In this document: piece after piece, positions 1-60,823 of the stretch
How positions within the stretch are numbered: the stretch's first letter is position 1
Layout of the letters: every line of letters begins with the position of its first letter
Translations under genes and position numbers: made by a program
Assembly (NCBI GenBank): GCA_022457155.1
Contig: JAJGOT010000594.1
Span: 130,001 to 194,000, forward strand
Length of the DNA stretch: 64,000 bases
Direction: 5' to 3'
Source: Cladopsammia gracilis
Lineage: Eukaryota; Cnidaria; Anthozoa; Scleractinia; Dendrophylliidae
The notes under the pieces: generated by a model
What the model saw: only the letters and a program-made list of their open reading frames with translations
The model's database searches: none
Told to the model about the DNA's origin: nothing

Positions 1-959
1 CCAGTCCACATCAGATGTGGCAGATGATCGTTATAGTGCAATTTCTTTAGCATGGCAATGTGGGCTCTGAGAAAACTGTCTCCTCACAAGCGATCCTGAG
101 CCATGCAACACTGAGATAGCAAACAAACAGGACTATAATCTGTTAGTGGAGCCATAGGATTTTCTTACTTTTGTTCCTCTTTCCCAAAGGAACCAATGAG
201 GACATAGCAAACCCTCTGCAGTGAGCAGTTTGAGTGGGCTCCCTGTGTTATACGGTTTGAGTGGGGGTACAGGGAGCCCACTCAAACCGTTCGCTTTTTA
301 TCCACAGAGAACGCCCTTACCAGTAAAGAGACTTCGCACCATTCTTCTTTATCTGCATCATATGAGTAGGATGCTACGTGAATATCACTCTGTAATACAC
401 GCTGAAAATATAAAACATTAATTAGACAACACATTTTAAAGAGCTGAGTGCGCTGTGATCAGTGCCATCAGATTCAATGTGTTTCAAGGCTTCTGTCCCT
501 TACTGCAGTATCAAATTTTGCGTTACCACCGTTACTTCGTTAGCGTTACTACTGGTGGCTTCCCTTTTATCTCGTGAATACGCGAAGTGTTGAACGAGAT
601 ATAGTATACGGGGTCAGATATGCAAATTGTCACTCGTTCCGTCATTTATAAACTTTTTTTTAATCCCCCAGTGTAATTACGTCATCAGTTGTCTAGACAG
701 TCTCGTTTCACACAATGCATATTGATATCACGCTAAGATGTTTTGGTCGTTTTAAATCTGTTGTTCTTTGAGTTTTCAAACTCAGTATTGAAAATTAAAA
801 CCGATCTGTGGACTTAACCGTACGTTGTTTCGTATTCAGGAGATGGCTTTTACAGCCCTTTCATTAAATCAAGTCACTCGTGGGATATTTCACGGTATAC
901 CACTCGAAACTAATGCATAACAAGTATTTATTCAGTACTGTTGGTTACTTGGTAGTTAC
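1..959. other. POLR1A intron 33 (part); one perfect hairpin
   Basis: No coding exon recognised. A 19-bp perfect stem lies at 228-246 and 270-288 (GTTTGAGTGGGCTCCCTGT). The rest is unassigned. Confidence 0.5.
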
Positions 960-50372
<49,413 letters not shown>

Positions 50373-50536
50373 GTTCGCTATGCACTAAAACGAACAAACA
50401 TATTTGCTCTTTCTACAACAAATCGCCGCCATGCTTCCCACGTGTGAAGTACGTTTTATTTTGTGTTACATGACTAACGATATGAAAGTAACGAAACCGC
50501 TGCGCTTATGTACCGGTTACTCAAAAAGAATTTTAA
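50373..50536. promoter_or_regulatory. Bidirectional promoter between POLR1A and MSH1
   Basis: Only 164 bp lie between the two divergent start codons, so both promoters and both 5' UTRs must fit here or overlap the coding exons. There is no TATA box at a useful position. A GCCGCCAT core at 50430 (CATGGCGGC on the minus strand) and AAATGGCGG over the MSH1 start resemble YY1-type sites that often sit at starts of housekeeping genes. Transcription starts cannot be placed by eye. Confidence 0.6.
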
Positions 50537-50601
50537 ATGGCGGGAGCACGATACAGAAATATGTTTGGCGACTGTTGCAGAACTGTTAAACTTCTGTGCA
50601 G
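50537..50601 (+). CDS. MSH1: MSH1 exon 1: candidate mitochondrial presequence
   Basis: 21 codons plus two bases, starting MAGARYRNMFGD and ending TVKLLC(R). It has five basic residues and one acidic, which suits an import presequence. The donor AG|GTAGGG leaves phase 2, and exon 2 supplies exactly one base (G) before its open frame. This phase match, plus the flush upstream TAA, is the main support. Confidence 0.75.
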
Positions 50602-53600
50602 GTAGGGATGCATTTAACTTCCATCACTTTACATTTGGTGAAAGGTAAAACGGCTTAAAAAAATCGAAAAACTCTCGCATTCTCTCAATGATGGCTAGAC
50701 CGTCCGAGTCAGTCCGTCCACCTACTCGGCCCATCCCCCCCAACACAAACACACACAGCACCCCCTCCCTCCCCCCCCCCCCAACTCTCCCGACCTAACC
50801 TCGTAAACCGGTAATTGGGAGATCGCGAAAGGCTAAAACACGCTTCTCTTTGTCTGACTCGAACTTTCACTGTTGTTTTTAGTTTGGTTTCAACTTCAAC
50901 TACCAATGTGGAAGTGGGGGTATTCCACTGTAAGTGTGTACGGGGCAAGCGGGGGGGGGGGGGGGGGGGGGGGGTAGGGTTAGGGTTAGGGTTAGGGGGG
51001 GCGGGGGGGTGTATTACCCAGGTATAGTACTGATGGGGAGGTGTCAATGAGGCCAAATTTTTAGACCTAACACAAGTCCCATTATGCTAAAACTAGAACC
51101 CCAAAATTTTTATTATCACTAATTTTATTAATAATTAATAATTGATTAATTATTGAAAATGGTCTTCTCTCACTATCAGGACAAAACTTCTCCAGTACAC
51201 AGACAAGCTTACAATGGCAACCCACGCCAGTGCCCTGCCAAATAAAAATATCAAAATGGCTGGTCTTTCAAAACAGTATTTGCTAATCAAGAACAAGTAT
51301 CCAGACTTCATTGTGCTTTTCCAAGTCGGCGATTTTTATGAGATCTACAGTGATGATGCTGTAAAAGTTGCAGAGAAGACATCTCTACGTATCTCCAGGA
51401 ATCCCAATGTCAATAAATTGATGGCTGGGTTTCCTGTGCGTTCTTTAGACAGCTGGCTTACAACACTTGTTCAGCAAGGTTTTCAACTGGCCATCTGTCC
51501 TCAGTGCCCTGGCAAGTGAGTAAATTAATTATTGGGCTTGTTCTCATGTTTTCCGGTTTCAGGAATCATACCGTTTTTACAGGATAAGGGGGTTAGCCTC
51601 GTGCCCAATCCCCAACCTGGAGGACCAGGAGTATCCTTCCCTTAGCCATAATGTCCCGTCATTTGGATACTTGCTGGATACTTGCCTTTTACTGCTGTCA
51701 CTTAACTGTAGCAAAACTGCATTTCCAGAGGTTATGACTAGGACATGCGACTTGGTGACAGAGTCTATAACACGGTGGGTATTTCTCAGCACTAACAGGG
51801 TGCACCTGGTGGCCCCACTGACTATACTCCACCAAGACCCATAATACCACCCTTTAATCCCCAAGAGTAAATTAATTACAGCAGGATTTAAATAAAAAAC
51901 TCTCAAAAGTGACCTTGAAATTCAAAACAGAATAATATTGCAAAAAAAGTTATTATATTGCACCTTATGAAAGTATTAAAGTACTGCACAGTCGAGATTT
52001 GATTAAGTGGTCAAGCTCGAGTTGTTATGCACAGACTCAAAGTTTGGCAGTTTCTTAGTGTTGTAGATGACATAATATGAAAGATCAAATTAAAAAGACA
52101 TTAAAAACAATCCCCACCCCCAAGACAACAACTAACCAACAATAGCATCCTCAACACCAAGATGTGTAGAACCACTGATACATTGTAGGTTATATTCTGG
52201 GAGTGAATGTCATGAGTTAAGTTACTTAGCAAGCATTGGGGTTTGACACAGGCAGTCCATAAGTTACCATCAAGCCACTCCTGCACTGTGTTAACAGTAG
52301 ATCAGTGGCAGAGGATTGAAGGATTGGGGGGGGGGGGGTTCACTGTTCAGCGCATGTGCAAGCTATGATGTAACCCAATTAAGTTGAGAGCACACTTCGA
52401 GGATCACAAATTTCACCCATTTAATTTCATTGTTTAGACCAATCGGAAGCGAGTAGATAACATTGGGGGGACATTTGCCTGTGAAAATGTCAGTCAAATT
52501 AATGATTGAATGGATGATTATACATACCCATGTGCGCCATGAAAGCTACCAGAGAGTGTAGAATAAATCCTTTATGTCAAAGGTTTTATTTATTGTTGAC
52601 TTTGTGGGTGTAATCCATTGAAATTTTCTGTGAATTTTGGTCAACCTTCGCTTTGTTTGGACTAATTATGTTATGTGATTATTGAAGTAAATGTGAGTGC
52701 TTTTTAAACAGTTAAAATTGGTAAGAAAGCGAATAAAGTATTTTAATCTGCCAATTACATGTAACTGTGAAACCATCTCTTTAAGCCAAAGACCAGACTG
52801 ACACAGGCAGAGTCCCGCCTTCTATTTCTTTTTTTTTAACCTTTTCTCTACTTTATGCCTTGTCCCCCTTAACTCAACCTATCACCCTTCACTTTTTCAT
52901 GGAAATTTCATGACCCATGAAATAGGAATCCGAATGAGGTGCTAGTTTGGATAGAGGGGGCTTATTTGAATAGGTGGAGTGTTTAATGTTAAGGGAGTGC
53001 TTATTAACAAATCACATTCAAAGGGAGGTGCTTATTCAAGAGGGGGCTTTAATATTGAAAGAAGGGTGCTTAATTAAATATTAATTGGTATCTTCCATTT
53101 TGACGCCAGAACACCTGCCAATTCCAGATTAATCCATCGTGAAGTTGTGCGATTAGTTACACCGGGCACGATCCTTGAGCCACTGAAACCAGATGCGAAC
53201 TATCTAATGAGCATTGCACAGGGACCTGACTCTTCTCTTGGTCTTGCTTGGCTTGATCTGTCAACTGGAGAGTTCCATCTAGGTGTGTCATCACTGGAGA
53301 ACCTGGAGGAGGACTTATCAAGGGTGAACCCTGCAGAGGTGGGTGTCAAAAAGGTTTGGGGGGGCTATGCTGCCCACTATATTTGAGAGATCGTTATTTA
53401 TTTTTTGCCTAATTAGTAGACTTTAGCCAGTGTCATAAATGACCCAAATACAATTTGTAGGTGCAAATAAATGAATTCTTTAAATTGAAAGGGTTGGAGC
53501 ATAACCATTCTATAATATTTCAAGGCTGTGCTCTTAGAAGAATCACAGGGAGCCCAAAGGCTCCCAACTATGAAATCTGGGGAGCCCGGCACTTAAGCTT

Positions 53601-56600
53601 TATGCAAAAGTGAGTTTTTCTAGTCGCCTGAAGATAAAAGTAAGGAGCCTGAGGCCCCTGGGCACTGCTAGAGCACAGCCCTGTATTTCATAATATTTCT
53701 TTGGCCATAATCATGAAAGCATGATATATCATCCAGGACATTGTTGCTTTAACACATTTTAATAGATCTGATTCTTCATAAACAACTTTCCCCATACAGG
53801 TATTAATGGCTGAAGAACATCTGGAGGATTCAAAAGTGCAGCACAATCCTAAAACAGGGTTGAACATTAAAAGGTCTCCATTAGAGAAAGTTAAAGATTT
53901 TCACCTAACACTGGTACCTTCAAACTGGTTCGATACGGAAACCACAGATCAATCCAGCACTGCTCCAGAACTCTTTACTTCATTAGTGACAGCTCAGTTT
54001 TCTTCATTAGAAATGGCTGCAGGAGCTGCCCTCCTGAAATTTGTTTCATACACCCAAAGAGATATTGCTCCCCTAGTTAGTCAACCTTCAAAGTTTTCAC
54101 ATCAAACCCACATGGCTATAGATTCTAATACGAGGCGTGCTTTGGAACTAACAAACCCCTTGATGGGTACAGACAAGAAGGCTACATTGTTTGGAGTCAT
54201 GAACAACACAGTGACAGCATCAGGGCAAAGATTACTCAACTCTCGCCTTTGTGCACCTTCGACTGAGGCTGATGTTATCCAGAGGAGGTTGGATGCTGTT
54301 GAGTTCTTTTGTATGAACAGGCATCTTGCTGTAGAACTGCAGAAAAACTTGAAGCTCTGTCCTGATATTGAACGTAAAATGCAAAGGGTAGGTTGATGGA
54401 ATTGGCCCCATGTAAAGTTATCTCTAATCGAAACAATCATCTAATTGATCAAAATCCAATCAGTAAAGTCGGAATCTTTAATGCTGGAACTGACTGACAG
54501 CACTTTTTTGCAGATTGCCAAAAAGTTACTGCCCAACCCCCAAAGAGAGTTATAGATCTGAGGCTACAATACAATACAATGCTATGCATTAATCTGACCA
54601 AATTTTTATGGCCCAAAGAGGGCCGCATGAACAGAGGTTCTATTGTGCTTGATAGAATCCTGCCGCTTAACCCTTTAACTGCCATTAAGAGTTTCAAAAA
54701 TCAAAATTCAAGAAAAATCCCAAATTTCATTTTGTATTTTAATATTGAAAAACGAATGGTACCATGCAAAATTACTGCCAAAGAGGTTTCATTTGAATGG
54801 TCACACTATAGGATTTTGTCCTAGACTCGAAAGTTAGAATTACAGCACTACAATTTGTACATGCCCCCATCATTGACCCCAGGAGAATATCAACAAAATT
54901 AGGTAACAGTTTTCATATTATCTTGATTTAAAGGTTGCCACTGGAGTTGCCAACCTGAGTGATTTACGCTCCATTTACAGTGCAATAGTTCTCTATAAGA
55001 ACATTCTCTTGCTGCTTTATGATGACCACTTAGACAGCAACGTGCATGTTGTTGATGACTTGCTCATGGAGGACTTCAGCCAGTTGGATGGTTTGCATAC
55101 GGAGCTAAACACTGCTGTCGGAGAGCTTGTATCAGAGTACAGTGTGATGGAGGGATATTCCAACACAGCTGATGAGATCAAGGAGAAACTTGATCACAAT
55201 GCAAGAGAAGTGGAAGAGTTAAGAGATCTGTACAGGTATGTTAAATGGTACATGCAAGGGTGCCAAAGATAAAAATTCATTTTGTAAAATATTAAAAGAC
55301 AAGTGGTACCATGCAAAAGCACTGCCGAAGAGGTTTCATTTGAATGGTCACACCATAGGATTTCATCCACAGACTCAAAAGTTAGAACAAATGGTACCAT
55401 TGCAAAAGTACTGCTGAAGAGGTTTCATTTGAATGGTCACACCATAGGATTTCATCAACAGACTCAAAAGTTAGAACAAATGGTACCATGCAAAAGTACT
55501 GCTGAAGAGGTTTCATTTGAATGGTCACACCATAGGATTTCATCAACAGACTCAAAAGTTAGAACAAATGGTACCATGCAAAAGTGCTGCAGAAGAGGTT
55601 TCATTTGAATGGTCACTGACACCGAGTCGACAGACTCAAAAGTCAGAACTAGGTTAACTACAATACTGCATGTCTCCATAATTGACTCTGCGAGTGAAAG
55701 GGTTAAGGAGGCTCGTACCCATTTCTCAAGTCCACACCCTTTCAATTTTAATGGGCCATATCTTTTGTTGTAGTGCATAAAAAGACAAGCCACTTTGCAT
55801 GCAAACACACAATACATTGAACTTTATGGGAGTATAGGATTTGTTTACATCGGTGCTTCCATGGCAACGGAATGGTGATCCTCTGAAATTCACAAGTTGC
55901 GGAGTTTCTCTAGATCAAGAGAAATTTTTGTAAAACCCGCTAGTGGACTAATTGATTAGACCATGGGCTTCAACTGGACAAAGTTTGAAAGAAATGTATG
56001 AGAGCATTTTCGAAATTTTTAGGGATGAAGTTTTGGGGATTATAAATACAGTGAAAAACATACAATCGACATAATTGGCTAATATTTAAAGAAAATGATG
56101 CGCGATGGGGATGCAGTTTCATCTCATAGCTAGTTTGATTCCATTTGAAATGGTGTGTGAAAAAGTGAGGGGGTTGCTTTGGCCGATAGCGGGAAAGAAG
56201 GATTTGATTAGCGTGCGTTCAGTTGCTCTTGTTGCCATTTTTGTATGTAATTTGGTCTACGCCTACAAATGTGATGATAATTTGGAAACCGCGAGATAAT
56301 TTTTTTTAAAAATTTGACAATCTCGAGATTGGTCATCAATTGATATGGCCTGCAAGTTTCAAGGACATTGAGGACATGCAAGGCAATAAAATAGGGCCTC
56401 CAATGAACCAATTTTTTCCCGCAGATTTTGTGTTTACAAGTGAGCGTCCTCATTATTCACGAGTGTTGTTTTCGAGTTTCATATGCACGTGCAAAACTTT
56501 AGCAAAAAATTTATTTGCATCGGAACAGAACGCTCGATTGCTTTCCGAAGAATTTTCCGAAATATGCTAATAGCTGGCTTGAGAATTGTAATAACATTAC

Positions 56601-59529
56601 GCACTCGATGTTGCGCTATTACGCTGTAATGCAGCCATACCGAGGGTGTCTTTAACATTGCAGGACAAGAAGAACATATCCCAATATGGAAATTTATAAA
56701 CGTAATGCAGAAACAGTGCTTCTTTAATATGTCACACGCAAGAACAGCGTGACAACTTTATATTTTAGCTGAGAATTCTGCTTTTGCGCTATATCTAAAT
56801 AAGGAACAGATGCTACGCCGATTGCAACAAATAACAATAGTGAGACAATCTTAAATCATTGTCAAAGCGTGTTATTTCTGCATCCGGCACTTGATGAAAC
56901 TTGGCGTTTCCGACGTTGTCTTCATCAGTACTGTTGTCATTGCTATTCGTAACGCAAGCCAGTTATTAGCATGTTTCGGAAAATTCTTCGGAAAGCAATC
57001 GAGCGTTCTGTTCCGATGCAAATAAATTTTTTTGTAAAGTTTTGCACGTGCATATGAAAATTGAAAACAATACCCGTGAATAATGAGGACGCTCACTTGT
57101 AAACACAAAATCTGCGAAAAAAAATTGGTACATTGGAGGCCCTATTTTATTGCCTTGCATGTCTTCAATGTCCTTGAAACTTGCAGGCCATATAAATTGA
57201 TGACCAATCTCGAGATTGTCAAATTTTTAAAAAAATGTATCTCGCGGTTTCGAAATTATCATCACATTTGTAGGCGTAGACCAAATTACATACAAAAATG
57301 GCAACAAGAGCAACTGAACGCACGCTAATCAAATTCTTCTTTCTCGCAATCGGCCAAAGCAACCCCCTCACTTTTTCACACACCATTTCAAATGGAATCA
57401 AACTACTATGAGATGAGACTGCATCCCCATCGCGCATCATTTTCTTTAGATATTAGCCAATTATGTCGATAGTATGTTTTTCACTGTATTTATAATCCCC
57501 AAAACTTCATCCCTAAAAATTTTGAAAACGCTCTCATACATTTCTTTCAAACTTTGTCCAGTTGAAGCCCATGGTCTAATCAATTAGTCCACTAGCGGGT
57601 TTTACAAAAATTTCTCTTGATCTAGAGAAACTCCGCAACTTGTGAATTTCAGAGGATCACCATTCCGTTGCCATGGAAGCACCGATGTAAACAAATCCTA
57701 TACTCCCATAAAGTTCAATGTATTGTGTGTTTGCATGCAAAGTGGCTTGTCTTTTTATGCACTACAACAAAAGATATGGTCCATTAAAATTGAAAGGGTG
57801 TGGACTTGAGAAATGGGTACGAGCCTCCTTAAGCACATTAGATAAATTATGCCGTGTTCACATTAGAACCGAAACATATTTAGAGTAAACCCTGGTTTAC
57901 ACTGTCTAGTTACATAGCATAAGCGGAAGAATAATAATTATTTTGCATCAAGTGAAAACGAACATTGACACAAGCATAAGATTGATTCTTATGTTTATCG
58001 CTTATGTCGGGCCCCTTTTCACTGAACAAAACTACTGTTGTACTTTTGCTTATGCTTATGTCACTTGTGAAAACCAGGATTTAACATGTTTCAACAAAAC
58101 ACGTTGCCCTTAAACATGTTATTAACTTTGCAATTTCACTGTTTGAGATGTGTCCAGAAATGCAGGCCAAGGGGGCCGCCCTTATCCATGACTTGCATCA
58201 CAAAGTGTCCTCGCCTATAAAAGTTCACCAAACCACACGAAATTCTGTCACATACTGTTAATAAAGTAATATGTAAATCACAAACAACTCTGTCAAATGT
58301 GAAGTTCTTGTCAAACAATACTAGCCTGCATTTCAAGCTCTTTCAAAAAAGAGCTTGAAGTTGTTGTTGCGTTATTTTGTGGTTTAATCTCACTTGTCAA
58401 TTGCGCTAATTGTTTCATCTACACACAATGTACCGCCTGATGTGAACACTTTTCATATTAAAACAGGTTTTGTTTATGATCAGACTAAACATGTTCCGCC
58501 CTAGTGTGAACACAGCATAAGTCCCATTATATTTTTAATCTTATGCAGTTCCAGAAAATATCCATACTCCCCCCATGGAAGGTTTTTTGTTTAGCAACCC
58601 CATCCCCCCAGGAAATTCCAGTTTAGCTTCATACTTTGCTTCTAAAATGTTGGCTTTAAAGATCCCCCTCCCCCTTGGAATTTCCAATGACCTTCCATGG
58701 GTGGGTATGGATTTTTTCTGGAACTACACATTATATTTTTCTTGTTTTATTATAGTCTTAATAAGTACACGACCCTTCAAGCATGTTAATTGTATTAGTA
58801 CTACAGTGGAAGCTCCACAAACATGCACCTTCCATAAGAAAACACTCCCCCTCCTCTACAGTCAGCTAGATGTGGTTCCAAGATTGCCTTTGTACTGAAG
58901 TTTACTCCTTGTCATCCTAACGTTGTTTAGTTTCGCTCTAATATTGCTTCATTTTGTTTAAATGTTGGTTTATGGCGTTTCAATATTGTTTCTTAAAGAT
59001 CCAATCATTCCAATTTTGTTTGATATTACTCCAGTGTTGTTTAATACCATTCCATTGTTCACCGTTTTTGAAACTGTTTCAATGTTATTCGGTATCCCAA
59101 TTTAAGGTTGTGTTCATATCATTCGTTTCTTGATATCCTCTAATGTTGTTTGGTATTCTTCCAAAATGTTGTTTGATATTGTCCCAACCGTGGGAACATT
59201 GTCTGACATCACTATGAGGTTTGTCAAATGTGTTACATTGTTTTTTATATCGTTGTTTAGTTGTTGTGTTCTTTACTGACTGCAGAGAGCAATTAAAAAT
59301 TCCACGCCTTGTGATCAACAACCACAAGTCGTTTATAAGAGTTATAGAAATCCCTGCAACCAAGAAAACGCTCCTGGAAGGAAACCAAGACTTTGTGTTT
59401 TTGGAAAACACTTCAGACAAATTTCGCTACAGCACTCTGAAACTACAGGAGTTGAACGCTAAAATGAAAGCTCTACACGACGAACACGAAAAAGTCCAAA
59501 GAGCACTATCTGAAGATCTGTGTAATCAG
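50537..59529 (+). CDS. MSH1: MutS homologue, MSH1-like, predicted mitochondrial; 3' part outside window
   Basis: DNA mismatch-recognition ATPase of the MutS1/MSH1 type. Exons: 50537-50601, 51180-51515, 53110-53338, 53800-54387, 54934-55235, 59286-59529. All junctions are GT-AG and phases join, giving about 588 codons. In-frame TAA immediately precedes the ATG. Domain I carries QVGDFYEIY (residues 70-78), retaining the Phe-x-Glu mismatch-reading motif (F74, E76). Domains II, III and IV follow in order. There is no Walker A motif in the window, so the ATPase domain is presumably right of 64000. The MAGFPVRSLDSWL and AICPQ blocks resemble bacterial MutS1 more than eukaryotic MSH2-MSH6. The basic first exon suggests mitochondrial import. 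MSH1 is absent from Bilateria but known from fungi, plants and some non-bilaterian animals. A truncated gene cannot be excluded. Confidence 0.87.
50948..51007 (+). repeat. G-tract with TTAGGG repeats (interstitial telomere-like, G4-prone)
   Basis: A run of more than 20 G with few breaks, then TAGGGTTAGGGTTAGGGTTA and another G-run. On the non-template strand of MSH1 intron 1. Smaller relatives occur at 4300-4330 and 5143-5175. Confidence 0.85.
51180..51515 (+). CDS. MSH1: MSH1 exon 2: MutS domain I
   Basis: Residues 22-134. Contains LSKQYLLIKNKYPDFIVLFQ followed by VGDFYEIYSDDA and AGFPVRSLDSWLTTLVQQG. This is the mismatch-binding domain with F74 and E76 conserved. The acceptor is CTATCAG and the donor is GGCAA|GTGAGT. 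Confidence 0.92.
51516..53109. other. MSH1 intron 2, mostly unassigned
   Basis: Contains a diverged relative of the 13095 foldback element at 52050-52165 and a short G-run at 52324. No exon recognised. Confidence 0.5.
53110..53338 (+). CDS. MSH1: MSH1 exon 3: domain I end and connector domain II
   Basis: Residues 134-210. EVVRLVTPGT is a MutS hallmark, followed by SLGLAWLDLSTGEFHLG, the domain II beta sheet. Acceptor GCCAG at 53109, donor GAG|GTGGGT. Confidence 0.93.
53800..54387 (+). CDS. MSH1: MSH1 exon 4: connector and lever domain III
   Basis: Residues 211-406. The second half carries RRALELTNPL, ATLFGVMNNTVTASGQRLL and VIQRRLDAVEFF, the start of the MutS core. Acceptor CATACAG, donor AGG|GTAGGT, phase 0. 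Confidence 0.95.
54667..54900 (+). mobile_element. 88-bp-monomer element, copy A8 (single monomer)
   Basis: TTAACCCTTTAACTGCCATT, one diverged monomer with TGGTACCATGCAAAATTACT; right end decayed. In MSH1 intron 4. Confidence 0.75.
54934..55235 (+). CDS. MSH1: MSH1 exon 5: lever helices
   Basis: Residues 407-507, VATGVANLSDLRSIYSAIV then a long helical segment ending DNAREVEELRDLYR. Acceptor TTTAAAG, donor ACAG|GTATGT. The following intron is 4 kb, made of an 88-bp monomer array, a 2.1-kb foldback element and two MITEs. Confidence 0.9.
55256..55706 (+). mobile_element. 88-bp-monomer element, copy A9
   Basis: Starts inside the element (GGGTGCCAAAGATAAAAATT), four monomers, right end ATTGACTCTGCGAGTGAAAG then GGTTAA. 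The terminal TTAA is the insertion point of the next element. In MSH1 intron 5. Confidence 0.8.
55707..57828. mobile_element. 2.1-kb foldback element flanked by TTAA
   Basis: Arms of about 880 bp (55707-56587 and 56952-57828), roughly 95 percent identical by eye, around a spacer of about 365 bp. Termini GGAGGCTCGTACCCATTTCT and its complement are flanked by TTAA at 55703 and 57829. TTAA is the target of piggyBac-type transposases. No transposase is encoded; frames of 60-80 codons on both strands are mirror images of the arms. Confidence 0.85.
57847..58520. mobile_element. MITE with TTATGC...TGTTCACA termini
   Basis: Ends TTATGCCGTGTTCACATTAG and CTAGTGTGAACACAGCATAA, about 675 bp, containing CATAAGC motifs in both orientations. 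Confidence 0.75.
58546..58725. mobile_element. MITE with AGTTCCAGAAAAT termini
   Basis: CAGTTCCAGAAAATATCCAT and CCCATGGAAGG at the left, CCTTCCATGGG and ATTTTTTCTGGAACT at the right; 180 bp. Confidence 0.75.
59286..59529 (+). CDS. MSH1: MSH1 exon 6: clamp domain IV
   Basis: Residues 507-588. REQLKIPRLVINNHKSFIRV with FRYSTLKLQELNAKMK corresponds to the clamp beta strands and the helix that returns toward the ATPase domain. Acceptor CTGCAG, donor CAG|GTAGAA, phase 0. The next exon was not found in the remaining 4.4 kb. Confidence 0.85.
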
Positions 59530-60144
59530 GTAGAAATAATGCAATTTTAGATGATCGTTTTAATGTCGTGAAACATAAAGCAAAATAGAATGCTTTTTAA
59601 TTAAGTGTAGAAAGTAATTTGGCGATTGCTTTGGTTTTACTAGTCTGATGTGTCAGCCGCTTTCTTGCCCTACTTCGACAGGTTGTATGACGAGCCAAAA
59701 GCGGCTGGACACTTCTTAACCGCGGTCAAACGAGAGAAATTTGCAAAAGTTAAGCAAAGTACTTTAAAGTTAAAGGTTGTCATTTTCACTGTTTATAACA
59801 CACTGTTACCAAACGTTTTGAAAGTTTACTAAAAACGTTCTAAGCGTCTAAAAACTGTTAACTGCAGAATTGTCGGCGCCATTTGCCAACATAATTTTGA
59901 TCAGGCGCAAAGAGTTTTGGTCAGTTTTCAACGGAAAAAAGCTCATCGTTTTGAGAAAAATTAAAAGATAGTAACGTCAACCTCTTTTTTTTATCCATCC
60001 TTGCCCATATTTCCATTTCTAATTGAATGAAATCTCACTAAGTAAAACGAAAAACGCCTCGGACGTTTGACCGCGGTGGACTACAGACTATGGTTTTGCA
60101 TTACTGCGCTTTGTGATTGGCTAAAAATATATCGTGCCACTTTA

Positions 60145-60424
60145 GGACAGTTTTCAATTGAGTGTAGTAAAACCAAAACCAAAGTAATTACTCTGACCAA
60201 TCACAACAGTCGTAAACAATCCAACGAACCAATCAGCTCGAAGCAATTACATGTCGGCGGCGCCAAGCGCGGGAAAACGCGTGCGAGCAAGTCACGATTG
60301 GTTTTGGTTTTACTTCTGATTGGTCGAGAAAGTGGCGCGAGATTTTTTAGCCAATCACAAAGCGTAGCAATGCAAAACAAAAACAATTGTGTAATTACTT
60401 TCGACACTCAATTGAAAACTGCTC
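60145..60424. mobile_element. CCAAT-rich MITE, copy 3
   Basis: Ends CAGTTTTCAATTGAGTG and CACTCAATTGAAAACTG, flanked by TA. Same core as copy 2. Confidence 0.8.
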
Positions 60425-60425
60425 T

Positions 60426-60823
60426 ATCAACCAATCAGAAATAAAACCAAAACCAATCGTGACTAACTCGTACGCGTTTTCCCGCGCTTGGCGCCCGCTA
60501 CATGTATTTGGTTCGAGTTCTGATTGGTTCATTGGATTACCTGCATCTGTTGTGATTGGCCAGAATGGTTACTTTGCTTTGGGTTTTCCTTCTGATTGGC
60601 GCTAGTTTTCCTTCTGAATGACGCTAGTTTTAGAACGGTTTTCAATATACATGTAGCCGGCGCCAAGCGCGGGAAAACGCGTGCGAACAAGTCACGATTT
60701 GTTTTGGTTTCACTTCTGATTGGTAGAAAAGTGGCGCGGTTTTTTTTAGCCAATCACAAAGCGTAAAACTGCAAAACCAAAGCTAACGCAAATTACTTTC
60801 GATACTCGATTGAAAACCGAGCT
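60426..60823. mobile_element. Two further CCAAT-rich MITE fragments
   Basis: 60426-60600 is a reverse-oriented partial copy and 60632-60823 a forward partial copy. Both keep the CGCGGGAAAACGCG or complementary core and CCAATCA/TGATTGG boxes. Confidence 0.7.

Noticed and set aside
50404..50589. 61-codon frame overlapping the MSH1 start
   Set aside because: Different frame from the MSH1 exons and ends before the donor; at most an upstream ORF in the 5' UTR.
56105..57440. Pairs of 60-80 codon frames on both strands
   Set aside because: Mirror images produced by the two arms of the foldback element; no similarity to known proteins recognised.
59645..59832. Possible seventh MSH1 exon (SDVSAAFLPYFDRLYDEPK)
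   Set aside because: In phase after a TAG acceptor, but it does not resemble the MutS region expected after the clamp and contains a short inverted repeat. Left as unassigned.
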